Shown here in pieces: positions 31,902 through 40,785 of a DNA stretch of 64,000 nt. The notes beneath the pieces are model-generated. The model was not told the DNA's origin. It was given only the letters and a program-made list of their open reading frames with translations, and made no database searches. Source of the stretch: Streptomyces sp. NBC_00576 (lineage in GTDB: Bacteria; Actinomycetota; Actinomycetes; Streptomycetales; Streptomycetaceae); contig NZ_CP107780.1 in NCBI RefSeq assembly GCF_036345175.1, positions 1,302,001 through 1,366,000 on the forward strand, written 5' to 3'. Position 1 is the stretch's first letter. The number at the start of each line of letters is the position of its first letter. The translations under genes and the position numbers were made by a program.

Positions 31902-32762
31902 ATGGCCGAGTCCCGCGAGTACGTCCTGACCGGCACCCGGGGCACGATCACCGTCCAAGAGTGGCCCCGTCCCGCCCGAAGTGATCCCGGTGATTTCGGC
32001 CGTCCGACCGAACAACCGCCCCGCTACCTCGCCCTCCTCGCGCACGGGTACGCCGAGCACATGGGCCGCTACGAGGAACTCGCCGATGTCCTCGTGGCCC
32101 ACGGCGCCGCCGTCCTCGGCCCCCATCACCAGGGACACGGCAGGTCGGCGGGCGAACGGGCGGTGATCGTGGACTTCGAGGACGTCGTCACCGATCTGCA
32201 CACCGTCGCCGCCCTCGCGCGGAGCGCCCATCCGGACGTACCGGTCGTCCTGATCGGCCACTCCACCGGCGGCCTGATCGCGGCCCGCTTCGCACAGCGG
32301 TACCGTGACGAACTCGCCGCGCTCGTCCTGTCCGCGCCCGTGCTCGGCAGCTGGGACCTCCCGGAACGGCTGCTGGAGCTCGACGAGATCCCCGACCGGC
32401 CCATCAACCCGGCCGCGCTGTCCCGCGACCCCGCCGTCCGGGCGGCGTACGCGGCGGACCCGCTGGTCTGGCACGGTCCGATGAAACGGCCCACGCTGGA
32501 GGCGTTCGTACGGACACTGGAGACCGTGGCGAAGAGCGGTGACATCGGACCGCTGCCGCTGCTGTGGCTGCACGGCGACGACGACCGGCTCGTGCCGCTC
32601 GCCGGGAGCCGCGTCGGCGTCGAGGAACTGCGCGGCACGGACTGGACCGAGCGGATCTTTCCCGGCGCCCGGCACGACGTCTTCCTGGAGACGAACAAGG
32701 CAGCGGTCTTCGCCGAACTGACCGCCTTCGTGGACCGGGTCCTCGCGACCCGGACCGAATGA
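31902..32762 (+). CDS. Alpha/beta hydrolase (monoacylglycerol lipase-like)
   Basis: 286 aa from ATG 31902 (GGAGA upstream). HGYAEHMGRYEELADVLVAH and the nucleophile elbow GHSTGG identify a serine hydrolase of the monoglyceride lipase group. The acid (LHGDDDRLVPLAGS) and His (GARHDVFLETN) complete the triad. Cytoplasmic, no signal peptide. Likely hydrolyses acylglycerols or similar esters. Confidence 0.9.
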   Translation: MAESREYVLTGTRGTITVQEWPRPARSDPGDFGRPTEQPPRYLALLAHGYAEHMGRYEELADVLVAHGAAVLGPHHQGHGRSAGERAVIVDFEDVVTDLHTVAALARSAHPDVPVVLIGHSTGGLIAARFAQRYRDELAALVLSAPVLGSWDLPERLLELDEIPDRPINPAALSRDPAVRAAYAADPLVWHGPMKRPTLEAFVRTLETVAKSGDIGPLPLLWLHGDDDRLVPLAGSRVGVEELRGTDWTERIFPGARHDVFLETNKAAVFAELTAFVDRVLATRTE

Positions 32763-32886
32763 TCACTCTCGTGATCGCCTTCCACTCCGCCTGATCATCT
32801 CCCTCCGGCCACTGATCGCTCTCCGTCGCGTCCAGTGGCCGATTCCGTCACGTTTCCGCCCATCCGACCTGGGCACCCGCGTCCCC

Positions 32887-33129
32887 ATGGAGTGGTTGCG
32901 GCGAGCAGCCTGCGCGGGAGAGGACCCGGAACTGTTCTTCCCCGTGGGCACGAAGGGACCGGCGGTACGGGACATCACCGCCGCGAAGCGCGTGTGCGCC
33001 CGCTGCCCGGTGACCCCGCAGTGCCTGGACTGGGCGCTGCGCAGCGGTCAGACCTCGGGCGTGTGGGGCGGCACCTGCGAGGACGAGCGCGCCGCACTGC
33101 TCCGTACCGCGAGAGAACGGGTCCGGTAG
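32887..33129 (+). CDS. WhiB-family iron-sulfur regulator
   Basis: 80 aa. Cys9, Cys37, Cys40 and Cys46 bind a [4Fe-4S] cluster; CARCPVTPQC and the GVWGG turn (SGVWGGTCEDER) are diagnostic. Small proteins of this family bind sigma-A and redox-control transcription. Which Wbl type this is cannot be told. Followed after 37 bp by a Dps gene. Confidence 0.95.
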   Translation: MEWLRRAACAGEDPELFFPVGTKGPAVRDITAAKRVCARCPVTPQCLDWALRSGQTSGVWGGTCEDERAALLRTARERVR

Positions 33130-33166
33130 CGAGAGTCCGGGCCGAGTCACGAGGAGGAGCAACCCC

Positions 33167-33649
33167 ATGACCGTCGTGAAGAGCAGCCTGCCCGAGCCGG
33201 AGCGCCGGGTCACCGGCGACGCCCTGCAGGAGACTCTGGTGGATCTGCTGGCGTTGTCACTGATCGGGAAGCAGGCCCACTGGAACATCGTGGGGCCGAG
33301 GTTCCGTTCGATCCATCTGCACCTCGACGAGGTGGTGTCGGCGGCCCGCGCGTTCTCCGACACGGTCGCTGAGCGCTCGGCGGCGCTCGGCGTGCCGCCG
33401 GACGGCCGCCCCGAAACCGTCGCCTCGACCTCCGTGTTCCAGGGCCCGAAGGACGGCTGGCTACAGGACACGGAGGTCGTGCAGCTTCTCGTCGAGGCGC
33501 TGGCGACAGCGATCGAGCGCCTGCGCAAGCGCGTCGAGGCGACGGCGGAGGCAGATCCGGTGACCCAGGACCTGCTGATCGGCATCACTGCCGAACTGGA
33601 GAAGCAGCGCTGGATGTTCGAGGCGGAGAACGTGACCCGCGGCGACTGA
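33167..33649 (+). CDS. Dps-family ferritin-like protein
   Basis: 160 aa with a strong GAGGAGG site before ATG 33167. The ferroxidase motif is SLIGKQAHWNIVGPRFRSIH, then LHLDEVVSAARAFSDTVAER. Dps proteins oxidise and store iron and protect DNA in stationary phase. It is close to the WhiB gene, so redox control is plausible. Confidence 0.92.
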   Translation: MTVVKSSLPEPERRVTGDALQETLVDLLALSLIGKQAHWNIVGPRFRSIHLHLDEVVSAARAFSDTVAERSAALGVPPDGRPETVASTSVFQGPKDGWLQDTEVVQLLVEALATAIERLRKRVEATAEADPVTQDLLIGITAELEKQRWMFEAENVTRGD

Positions 33650-33695
33650 CCCGATCCCTCCTCAGTCCGTCCCGCCTTCCACACCTCGCCTCGCC

Positions 33696-34370
33696 TCACC
33701 CGAGCAGCCAGCCCCCGTCCACGCTCAGGTCGATCGCGTTGACGGACCGGTTGCGCAGCAGGAAGTCCACGGCGTCCACCACGTCGGCCATCGTCGCGAG
33801 TCGACCGGCGGGTGTTCGGGCCCGCAGCCCGGCCAGCACACCCACCGGTTTGTCGCGCCAGTAGGGACTGTCGCCGACGACTCCCGGGTGCACGGCGTTG
33901 ACCCGGATCGGCGCGAGCTCGACGGCGAGGGTACGGACGAGGCCGGTCACGCCGGCATTGACGGTCGCCACCGTCGTCGCGCCCGGGTAGGGCCGCTCCT
34001 TGGCCTGGCCGCCGAACAGCACGATGGCACTGGCGTCATGGAGACGCGGACTCAGGGTGTGCACGACCTCGGTGTAGCCGACGAGATGGAGGGCCGCCTC
34101 GATGTCGTACGCCGTGACCCGGTTCTCGTCCCGCGAGACGCCCGCGAGGACGAGATGGTCGACCCGCTCCACGTCGGCGAGCGCGGCGGCGATGTCCCGG
34201 GGCCGCGAGAGGTCGAGGGCCAGGCCCCGGGCGCCGATCTCCTTGGCCACCGCGTCCGCGCGCTGCGCCTCGCGGCCGGTGAGGACGACGTCGTCGCCGC
34301 GTTCGACGCGGGTACGGGCGAACTCACGGCCGATTCCGGACGTACCGCCGACAACGACCACACTGCTCAT
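33696..34370 (-). CDS. SDR-family protein lacking the catalytic triad
   Basis: 224 aa, last gene of a leftward operon, overlapping the bicupin gene by 4 bp. VVGGTSGIGREFA gives the NAD(P)-binding glycine motif, and INAVHPG-like (VRVNAVHPG form) and DGGWLLG ends fit the SDR fold. The usual Ser-Tyr-x-x-x-Lys site is replaced: Gly in the Ser position (FGGQ), Val134 for Tyr and Asn138 for Lys in ATTVATVNAGV. It may bind a cofactor without redox chemistry, or use another mechanism. Confidence 0.85.
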   Translation of the reverse strand: MSSVVVVGGTSGIGREFARTRVERGDDVVLTGREAQRADAVAKEIGARGLALDLSRPRDIAAALADVERVDHLVLAGVSRDENRVTAYDIEAALHLVGYTEVVHTLSPRLHDASAIVLFGGQAKERPYPGATTVATVNAGVTGLVRTLAVELAPIRVNAVHPGVVGDSPYWRDKPVGVLAGLRARTPAGRLATMADVVDAVDFLLRNRSVNAIDLSVDGGWLLG

Positions 34371-35281
34371 GCCCGTTCCTCCCCGTCGTTCATATCTCCC
34401 AGTGCGTCCTTCAGGTGATCCCAGTCCCGCGTGAACCGGTAGGAGTGGCGGGGCGGTGGCTGCGGGGCCTGTGTCTCCAGCCAACGGACGGGCCCGTCAC
34501 CGGCGTTGGTGAAGCCGTGCACACAACCTGCGCCCGCCCAGGCGGCATCGCCGGGGCCGAGCCGGTGGCGTTCGCCGTCGAAGGTGGCGTCGACCACGCC
34601 TTCGAGGATCAGGTAGGTCTCCTCGAAGGGGTGGTCGTGTGTTCCGGCGACGCCGTCGGGCGCGTACTGCACCATGAACATCGTCGAAGCGACGGCGCCC
34701 AGGTCGCTGTCGACCATCATCTTCACGGTGATCCCGCTGTAGACGAGCAGCGCGGTGCGCATGCTCGCGGACACGGCCAGCAGGTCCTGGGACTGCTTGC
34801 CGGGGTCCATCTGAGCAGGCTCGAAGTGGCCGAACGACCGGGTGCGCGGGTCGCGTACGTCGATCCGGACGGGGTCGCGCTCCGGCAGCGCGGGCACGGA
34901 CCAGGTGTCGTACCCGTACCGGGCGCGCGGCACGGGCGCGAGCATGTCGGCCCAACGAGCAGCCATGTCAATGGAGTTGAGGCCGCCCGTACCGCGCCAA
35001 GCGTGCGGTACGCCTGTGGGGAGGAGTCCGTAGTCGCCCTCTTCCAGGAGGTACGAGCCCTCAGGCACATCCAGGATCACGCTCCCGTCGAGCACATGGA
35101 AGCTCTCCTCGTACGAGTGCACATGGGCGCCCACCATCCCGTCCGGCCGCAACTCGCAGAGCCCGAAGCCGGTGTGTACGCTCCCGCCCTCCTCCCCGAT
35201 GACCGTGCGACGCCGGAACCCACCGCTGTCGTACGGGAGTTGCGGCGCGTCCGCGGCGCGCCGCACCACGAAGTCCGTCAT
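34367..35281 (-). CDS. Bicupin (ureidoglycine aminohydrolase-like)
   Basis: 304 aa with two cupin barrels. Domain 1 has VGAHVHSYEESFHVLDG and domain 2 GTHDHPFEETYLILEG, each with metal-binding His and Glu; GPGDAAWAGAGCVHGFTN completes the second. Two-cupin proteins of this form include (S)-ureidoglycine aminohydrolase, an allantoin pathway enzyme, but the family also contains other activities. It overlaps both neighbours by 4 bp, inside the catabolic operon. Confidence 0.85.
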   Translation of the reverse strand: MTDFVVRRAADAPQLPYDSGGFRRRTVIGEEGGSVHTGFGLCELRPDGMVGAHVHSYEESFHVLDGSVILDVPEGSYLLEEGDYGLLPTGVPHAWRGTGGLNSIDMAARWADMLAPVPRARYGYDTWSVPALPERDPVRIDVRDPRTRSFGHFEPAQMDPGKQSQDLLAVSASMRTALLVYSGITVKMMVDSDLGAVASTMFMVQYAPDGVAGTHDHPFEETYLILEGVVDATFDGERHRLGPGDAAWAGAGCVHGFTNAGDGPVRWLETQAPQPPPRHSYRFTRDWDHLKDALGDMNDGEERA

Positions 35282-36639
35282 CCCTCGCGCCTCGCCGCCT
35301 GTTCCGCCTTCGCCGCCAACAGCCGGTCACGGGACTCCTCGACGAGCCGCCGGGCCCGTCCGGTGTCGGCGAGCAGCTTCCCGTCACGCTTGAGGACGGC
35401 GCCGTCGACGATGACCGTCTCGACGTTGGAGACGTCCGCCGACAGGGTCACCGCCGCGGTGGCGTCGTGCACCGGGGCCATGTTCAGTGCTGTTGCGTCG
35501 AGTGCGACGACGTCGGCGCGTTTACCGGGGGTCAGGGAGCCGGTGCGGTGTTCGAGGCCCGCGACATGGGCTCCGTTGACCGTTGCCAGCTCCAGCATCC
35601 GACGTGCCGTCAACATCGTTGCGGGGACGGGGACATCGGCCTGCCAGCACTCGGCGTTCACACGGGCGCGTTCGGCGCCGAAGGCCGCGCGGATCTGGGT
35701 GAACATGTCGCCGGGCACGGTGGTGACGACGTCGATGCTGAGCGACGGCCGCAGTCCGTGCTCGATCGCCTTCATCACGGGCGGCCAGCCGTGCCCCATC
35801 TGGGTCTCGACCTGCGGCGCGATCGACACCGTACCGCCGCTGTCGGCGACCATCCGCCACTCTTCCTCACTGAGGTAACAGCAGTGGATGTAGGTGGTGT
35901 CGGAGCTCAGCAGGCCCAGTTCGTGGAGCTGCTTCACCATGCCGAAGCGGCCGGCCAGCCGGCCCATGGCGACGTGCACGGTGATCGGGATGTCCAGTTC
36001 ACGGGCGAGGGCCCATTCGGAGGTGACGACGTCGTTGGTGCAGAAGCCGGGCCCGCGCGTGGCCAGCGCCATCGTCAACAGACCGCTGTCCGAGGCGAAG
36101 TACTTGGAGCGGATGCGTCGTACGTCGTCGCCCGGAATCGCGATCTTGCTCTCGAACCAGTAGTCGGAGAGGGATGTGTTGGCGCTGCCATAGGCGTACT
36201 GGGCGCGGATTCCGGTCTCCGTGAGGGCCCGTACGGCAGCGTCGGGATGCTCGGGGGTGTTGTTGATGTGGGACCAGTCGACCAGGGTGGTGATACCGGC
36301 GTTGAGGCATTCCAGCGCGCCCGCGAGGTTGCCCGCGTACACGTCCTCGGGGGTGTAGACGGGGGCGAAGGTGTCGAGGACGTCCACGAAGTAGTCGTCG
36401 AGGGTGGCATCGGGCGCGCAGCCGCGAATCGGCGCCTCCCAGGTGTGGCGGTGCGTGTCCACGAAGCCGGGGATCACTATGCGGCCCGCCATGTCGAGCA
36501 CTTCGGCGTCCGCGCTGATCTCGCGCTCGACCGCCGTGATGTTCCCGTCCTCGATCAGGACGTCACCCTGGGGCAGTTCACCGATGTCGGGGTCCATGGA
36601 GATCACATGGCCGGAGCGCAGAAGCAGTCGATCGGTCAT
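35278..36639 (-). CDS. Metal-dependent amidohydrolase/deaminase (subfamily TrzA/cytosine deaminase-like)
   Basis: 453 aa. His63 and His65 in GFVDTHRHTWE, then IPITVHVAMG, TYIHCCYLSEEE and LSIDVVTT give the metal and base residues of the deaminase/chlorohydrolase group. The C-terminal composite beta part (GSLTPGKRADVVALDATA) is typical. It may deaminate or dechlorinate a heterocyclic or guanidine compound. Part of a leftward operon; start ATG 36639, 33 bp after the E1 beta stop. Confidence 0.9.
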   Translation of the reverse strand: MTDRLLLRSGHVISMDPDIGELPQGDVLIEDGNITAVEREISADAEVLDMAGRIVIPGFVDTHRHTWEAPIRGCAPDATLDDYFVDVLDTFAPVYTPEDVYAGNLAGALECLNAGITTLVDWSHINNTPEHPDAAVRALTETGIRAQYAYGSANTSLSDYWFESKIAIPGDDVRRIRSKYFASDSGLLTMALATRGPGFCTNDVVTSEWALARELDIPITVHVAMGRLAGRFGMVKQLHELGLLSSDTTYIHCCYLSEEEWRMVADSGGTVSIAPQVETQMGHGWPPVMKAIEHGLRPSLSIDVVTTVPGDMFTQIRAAFGAERARVNAECWQADVPVPATMLTARRMLELATVNGAHVAGLEHRTGSLTPGKRADVVALDATALNMAPVHDATAAVTLSADVSNVETVIVDGAVLKRDGKLLADTGRARRLVEESRDRLLAAKAEQAARREG

Positions 36640-36672
36640 CGCCCTTCCTCCCAGGGAGAGTTGGTACGGCTT

Positions 36673-37686
36673 TCAGTAGGCCGAGAGCTCGCGTACGGCC
36701 GTCACGACCTTGTCCACGGTGGGGATGACCCGCTCCTCCAGCGCGTCGGCGAACGGCAGCGGGACGCACTCCCCCGCCACCCGCCGCACCGGCGCGTCGA
36801 GCAGTCCGAACCCCTCGTCAGCGACGACGGACACGAGCGTCGCGCCCCATCCGCCCTGGTACGGGTTCTCCTCCACGATGGTAAGTCGCGAGGTCCTGCC
36901 CAGCGAGGCGAGAACGGTGCTGACGTCCAGCGGTACCAGGCACCGCAGGTCGACGACCTCCGCGTCGATGCCCTCCCGGGCCAGCCGTTCGGCGGCGGCA
37001 AGCGCGACCGGGACCATCGAGGCTAGGGCCACGAGCGTGATGTCGGCGCCCTCGCGGACGACGGCCGCCTTCCCCAGTTCCACCACATGGTCCGGCGGCG
37101 CGGGGTCGCCCTTGCTCGCGAACAGCCCCTTGTGCTCGAAGAAGATCACGGGGTCGTCGCAACGGATCGCGGACGCCATCATGCCGATGACGTCGGCCGG
37201 CGTCGAGGGTGCCGCGATCTTCAGCCCGGGCACGGTGAACGCCCAGTTCTCGGTGGCCTGGGAGTGCTGCGCCCCGAAGCCGAGGCCACCGCCGTTCGCG
37301 GTGCGGACGACGAGCGGCACGGTCACCTGACCACCCGTCATGTACCGTACTTTCGGTATCTCGTTGGCCAGGTAGTCCCAGCAACAGGCCAGGAAGTCCG
37401 AGAACATGATCTCGGCGACCGGTCGCATTCCGGTCATGGCGGCGCCCATCGCCGCGCCCACGATGGCCTGCTCGGAGATGGGCGTGTCCCACACCCGCCC
37501 GGGCCCGAACTCCTTGAACAGCCCGGCGGTCGTCTTGAACACCCCGCCGGCCTCCCCGATGTCCTCCCCCAGACACACGACCGCCGGATCGCGCCGCATC
37601 TCCCGCGCGATACCCTCGGCGACCGCCTCGCGATAGGTGATCTGCCGTTGTGCAGCCGCCTTTTGAGTGACCATCAGGTCCGCCAT
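36673..37686 (-). CDS. 2-oxo acid dehydrogenase E1 beta subunit
   Basis: 337 aa from ATG 37686 (GGAGG upstream). VCLGEDIGEAGGVFKTTAGL, GPGRVWDTPISEQAIVGAAM, and VPLVVRTANGGGLGFGAQHS, then QATENWAFTVPGLKIAAPST are the beta-subunit pyrimidine-binding domain; the C-terminal transketolase half has VVDLRCLVPLD and TIVEENPYQGGWGA. It overlaps the E1 alpha gene by 13 bp. No E2 or E3 gene is nearby, so it must use those of another complex or act alone (acetoin-type or other). Confidence 0.92.
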   Translation of the reverse strand: MADLMVTQKAAAQRQITYREAVAEGIAREMRRDPAVVCLGEDIGEAGGVFKTTAGLFKEFGPGRVWDTPISEQAIVGAAMGAAMTGMRPVAEIMFSDFLACCWDYLANEIPKVRYMTGGQVTVPLVVRTANGGGLGFGAQHSQATENWAFTVPGLKIAAPSTPADVIGMMASAIRCDDPVIFFEHKGLFASKGDPAPPDHVVELGKAAVVREGADITLVALASMVPVALAAAERLAREGIDAEVVDLRCLVPLDVSTVLASLGRTSRLTIVEENPYQGGWGATLVSVVADEGFGLLDAPVRRVAGECVPLPFADALEERVIPTVDKVVTAVRELSAY

Positions 37687-38654
37687 GCCGCACCTCCGTC
37701 CGCCCATACGTCGGTCAGCGCCTCGGCCGGATCGGGCGCGGGGGCCGCCTTCGCCGCCTCGGCTGCCGCCCGTACGACGGCGGTTGCCCGCTCGTCGATC
37801 GACGTCAACTCCTCCTCCGGCACGCCCATTTCGGCGAGCCGTCCGCGTGCGAGGTCCAACGGGTCGTGCTTGAGCCAGCGTTCGACCTCCTCGGCGGGCC
37901 GGTAGGTGGCCGGGTCGGCGCGGCTGTGACCGTAGTGCCGGTAGGTCTCGGCCTCCAGGAGGGCGGGCCCGTCTCCTGCCCGGGCCCGCCGCGCCAGCCG
38001 GTCGACCGCCTCCTGGACGAGCACCACGTCGTTGCCGTCGACCACCTCGCCCGGAATGCCGTAGGCCGGGGCCCGGTCGGCGGCCGGCCGGGGCACCGCT
38101 GTGACGTCCGCGATCGCCGTGTACTCCATGTACAGGTTGTTCTCGCAGATGAAGAGCACGGGCAGTTTCCATACGGCGGCCAGATTGAGCGCCTCGTGGA
38201 AGGCGCCGATGTTGGTCGCTCCGTCACCGAAGAAGGCGACCGCGAGCTGGTCGGTTCCCCGCAGCCGGGCCGACCAGGCGGCGCCGACCGCCATGGGGAG
38301 ATGGGCGCCGACGATCGCGTACGAGCCGAGCATGCCGGCGGACGCCTTGGTGAGGTGCATGGAGCCGCCCTTGGCCTTGCAGAGCCCGGTGGCGCGGCTC
38401 ATCAGCTCGGCGAGGCACTCCTCGGGTGTGGCGCCGCGCGCCAGGGCGTGGTGGTGGCCCCGGTAGGTGGCGAAGACGTAGTCGTCCTCGCGCAGGGCGG
38501 CGCTCGCGCCGACGGCGATCGCCTCGTGACCGGCGGCGAGATGGGTGGTGCCCTTGACCAGCCCGGACAGGAACAGGTCGTGCGCGGCCTTCTCCGTACG
38601 GCGGATGACGGCCATCTGCTCGTACAGGGTGAGGAGTTCGTCCCGGGTGACCAT
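37674..38654 (-). CDS. 2-oxo acid dehydrogenase E1 alpha subunit
   Basis: 326 aa from ATG 38654. The ThDP motif is FFGDGATNIGAFHEALNLAA followed by ICENN; KGGSMHLTKASAGMLGSYAI and GHSRADPATYR are typical alpha-subunit segments. Its start overlaps the M24 stop by one base. With the beta subunit it forms an alpha2-beta2 ThDP enzyme. Confidence 0.93.
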   Translation of the reverse strand: MVTRDELLTLYEQMAVIRRTEKAAHDLFLSGLVKGTTHLAAGHEAIAVGASAALREDDYVFATYRGHHHALARGATPEECLAELMSRATGLCKAKGGSMHLTKASAGMLGSYAIVGAHLPMAVGAAWSARLRGTDQLAVAFFGDGATNIGAFHEALNLAAVWKLPVLFICENNLYMEYTAIADVTAVPRPAADRAPAYGIPGEVVDGNDVVLVQEAVDRLARRARAGDGPALLEAETYRHYGHSRADPATYRPAEEVERWLKHDPLDLARGRLAEMGVPEEELTSIDERATAVVRAAAEAAKAAPAPDPAEALTDVWADGGAAWRT

Positions 38655-39988
38655 CACCCGCCGCCGTTCTTCCGGGTGTTGAGATGGGACTGGGCCTCGC
38701 GTCGGGTGTTGAGTTCGCCGCCGACCGTCCAGTACTTGCGGCCAGCCACCAGGAGTTCCTCGGCCGGGAACTTGGTGATGACCTCGCAGCCGTCGGCGGT
38801 CACGACGATCTCCTCCTCGATGCGCGCCGCCGACCAGCCGTCGGCGGCCGGCCAGTAGGTCTCCAGGGCGAACACCATTCCCTCTTCGAGGACTTCGGGG
38901 TGGTCGAGGGAGACCAGGCGGCTGAAGATGGGCTTCTCCCAGATCGACAGACCGACCCCGTGGCCGTACTGCAGCGCGAAGGCGGCCGTCTCGTCCGGGA
39001 AGCCGAACTCCTCGGCACGCGGCCACACCCGGACGATGTCGGCGGTGGTCGCGCCCGGCCGGACCAGGGCGATGGCCTCGTCCATGTACTCCCGGCAGCG
39101 GACGTACGCGTCGCGCTGGGCCGAGGAGGCGCTGCCGACGGCGAAGGTGCGGTAGTAGCAGGTGCGGTAGCCGAGGTGGCTGTGCAGGATGTCGAAGAAG
39201 GCGGGGTCGCCGGGGCGGATCAGGCGGTCGCTGAAGACGTGCGGGTGGGGTGAACAACGTTCCCCGGAGATGGCGTTGACGCCTTCGACGTACTCACTGC
39301 CGAGGTCGTACAGGACCTTGCTGACGAGTCCGACGCACTCGTTCTCGCGGACGCCGGGGCGAAGGTACCCGTACAACTCCTCGTAGGCCGCGTCCACCAT
39401 CGCGCAGGCCTGGGTGAGCAGGGAGATCTCGTCCGGGGTCTTGGTGCGGCGGGCCTCGAGGAAGACCTGCTGGCCGTCGACGACGTCGATGCCCTCGGCG
39501 CGCAGCGCCATGAGGATCGGCATCTCGGCGAGATCGACGCCGAGTGGTTCGTTCGCCAGCCCGTGGGCGCGCAGCTCAGTGGCGATCTTGCGGGCCACGT
39601 CCTCGGCGATGCCCGCGTCCGGGTGGAAGGCGCCGCGCAGTGTGGAGATCCCGGCGCGGGCGCCGGTGGGCGGGCCGTCCTTGCCGTCGCTGTAGTCGAG
39701 CCAGGGATTGTAGAGCTGGTGGTGGCGGGCGGCGGAGCCGAAGTCCCAGAGGACCGGTTCACCGCCGCGCACCAGCAGCGCGAAGCGGATCAGCTTGTCC
39801 ATGGCCCACGTGCCGATGTGGGTGGATGTCATGTAGCGGATGTTGGCGAAGTCGAAGCTGAGCACGGCGCCCAGCTCGGACCGGTTCAGGGTCTGGTGGA
39901 GCCTGGCCAGCCGCTCCCTGCGCAGCCGTTCCAGGTCGACGCGCTGTTCCCAGTCGACGGCATTGGGTCCGAAAGTGCGGATCGCCAT
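38654..39988 (-). CDS. M24-family hydrolase (creatinase/Xaa-Pro peptidase-like) with a missing metal ligand
   Basis: 444 aa from ATG 39988; GTG 39997 and GTG 40003 are alternatives. The creatinase N-terminal domain (ILM, DGQQVFLEARRTKTPDEISL) precedes the pita-bread domain. His in YGHGVGLSIWEKP and Glu in FALETYW and ARIEEEI are in place, and Asp266 in FFDILHSHLGY is present, but the position of the second Asp (11 residues later) is Cys277 (RTCYYRTF). The two-metal site is therefore incomplete. It could be a single-metal or metal-free enzyme such as creatinase, or resemble the DddP-type lyase branch. Confidence 0.85.
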   Translation of the reverse strand: MAIRTFGPNAVDWEQRVDLERLRRERLARLHQTLNRSELGAVLSFDFANIRYMTSTHIGTWAMDKLIRFALLVRGGEPVLWDFGSAARHHQLYNPWLDYSDGKDGPPTGARAGISTLRGAFHPDAGIAEDVARKIATELRAHGLANEPLGVDLAEMPILMALRAEGIDVVDGQQVFLEARRTKTPDEISLLTQACAMVDAAYEELYGYLRPGVRENECVGLVSKVLYDLGSEYVEGVNAISGERCSPHPHVFSDRLIRPGDPAFFDILHSHLGYRTCYYRTFAVGSASSAQRDAYVRCREYMDEAIALVRPGATTADIVRVWPRAEEFGFPDETAAFALQYGHGVGLSIWEKPIFSRLVSLDHPEVLEEGMVFALETYWPAADGWSAARIEEEIVVTADGCEVITKFPAEELLVAGRKYWTVGGELNTRREAQSHLNTRKNGGG

Positions 39989-40040
39989 GGCGACCACCCC
40001 CACTTCGGAGTGAACGACTCCAGAGCGCGAGTGTCAACCT

Positions 40041-40742
40041 CTACTGAACACTCTGACTGAACACGAACCACACACCGACGGCCGGTTCCGCGCTGTCGTT
40101 GCGGTACCGGTGCGGGGTCGTCGACTCGAAGCACACCGCGTCTCCGGGGCGCAGCACATGCTCGTCGAAGCCGAGAGTGAGGACCAGTTCACCGGCGGTC
40201 AGATAGCCGTACTCGGTGCCCGCGTGCCGCATCAGCCCGCCGCCGCTCGACGACGAACCGCCGGGCCGGTAGGTCACCAGCAGGAAGTCGACATCCGTAC
40301 CCGGAACATGTCCGAGCCGCTCCCACGCCACTCCGCTGTCCAGCTCGATCGTCTCCCGCTCACCCGTCCCCACCAGTGGTCCTATCCTCCGGCCGGGGTC
40401 GGCGGCGAACGCGGCGAGGGCGTGCATCACCGTGGCGCCGGCGGCCGACGGGGATTCCCGCGCAGTGTCCGCCGAGGCGTCGAAGAGCGACTCGACGGAG
40501 ATGGCGAGGGCCGTGGTGATCGCGTACAGCGTGCTGACGGACGGCTGGCTCTTGCCTGTCTCGATCTGGGAGACGAGGCTGGCGGAGACCCCGATCTCGC
40601 GCGCGAGCCCACGCAGGCTCACCCCTCGTTCGAGGCGCGCCTGCCGGATCCGCGCCCCGACGGGCGGCACGACGGCGGATGGCACGGGCGGCTCCTCTCG
40701 CTGCCGATTCACTCTCGGTTCGCTCCTGATGTGCAGTGACAT
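40041..40742 (-). CDS. XRE-cupin transcriptional regulator
   Basis: 233 aa from ATG 40742. An XRE helix-turn-helix (IRQARLERGVSLRGLAREIG, VSASLVSQIETGKSQPSVST) is fused to a cupin sensor domain (GTEYGYLTAGELVLTLGFDE, RPGDAVCFESTTPHRYRND). Regulators of this type (PuuR-like) sense a small metabolite and repress the adjacent catabolic operon. It is upstream of the M24 gene in the same direction, with 52 bp between the two. Confidence 0.9.
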   Translation of the reverse strand: MSLHIRSEPRVNRQREEPPVPSAVVPPVGARIRQARLERGVSLRGLAREIGVSASLVSQIETGKSQPSVSTLYAITTALAISVESLFDASADTARESPSAAGATVMHALAAFAADPGRRIGPLVGTGERETIELDSGVAWERLGHVPGTDVDFLLVTYRPGGSSSSGGGLMRHAGTEYGYLTAGELVLTLGFDEHVLRPGDAVCFESTTPHRYRNDSAEPAVGVWFVFSQSVQ

Positions 40743-40785
40743 TGAACAGCAGATCTCGACCGTGCCACCAGAGAACTCCGCCGCG

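Noticed and set aside
34415..37026. Long rightward frames opposite the bicupin, amidohydrolase and E1 beta genes
   Set aside because: No domain motifs, repetitive Gly/Val/Arg content, and the leftward operon fully explains the DNA.
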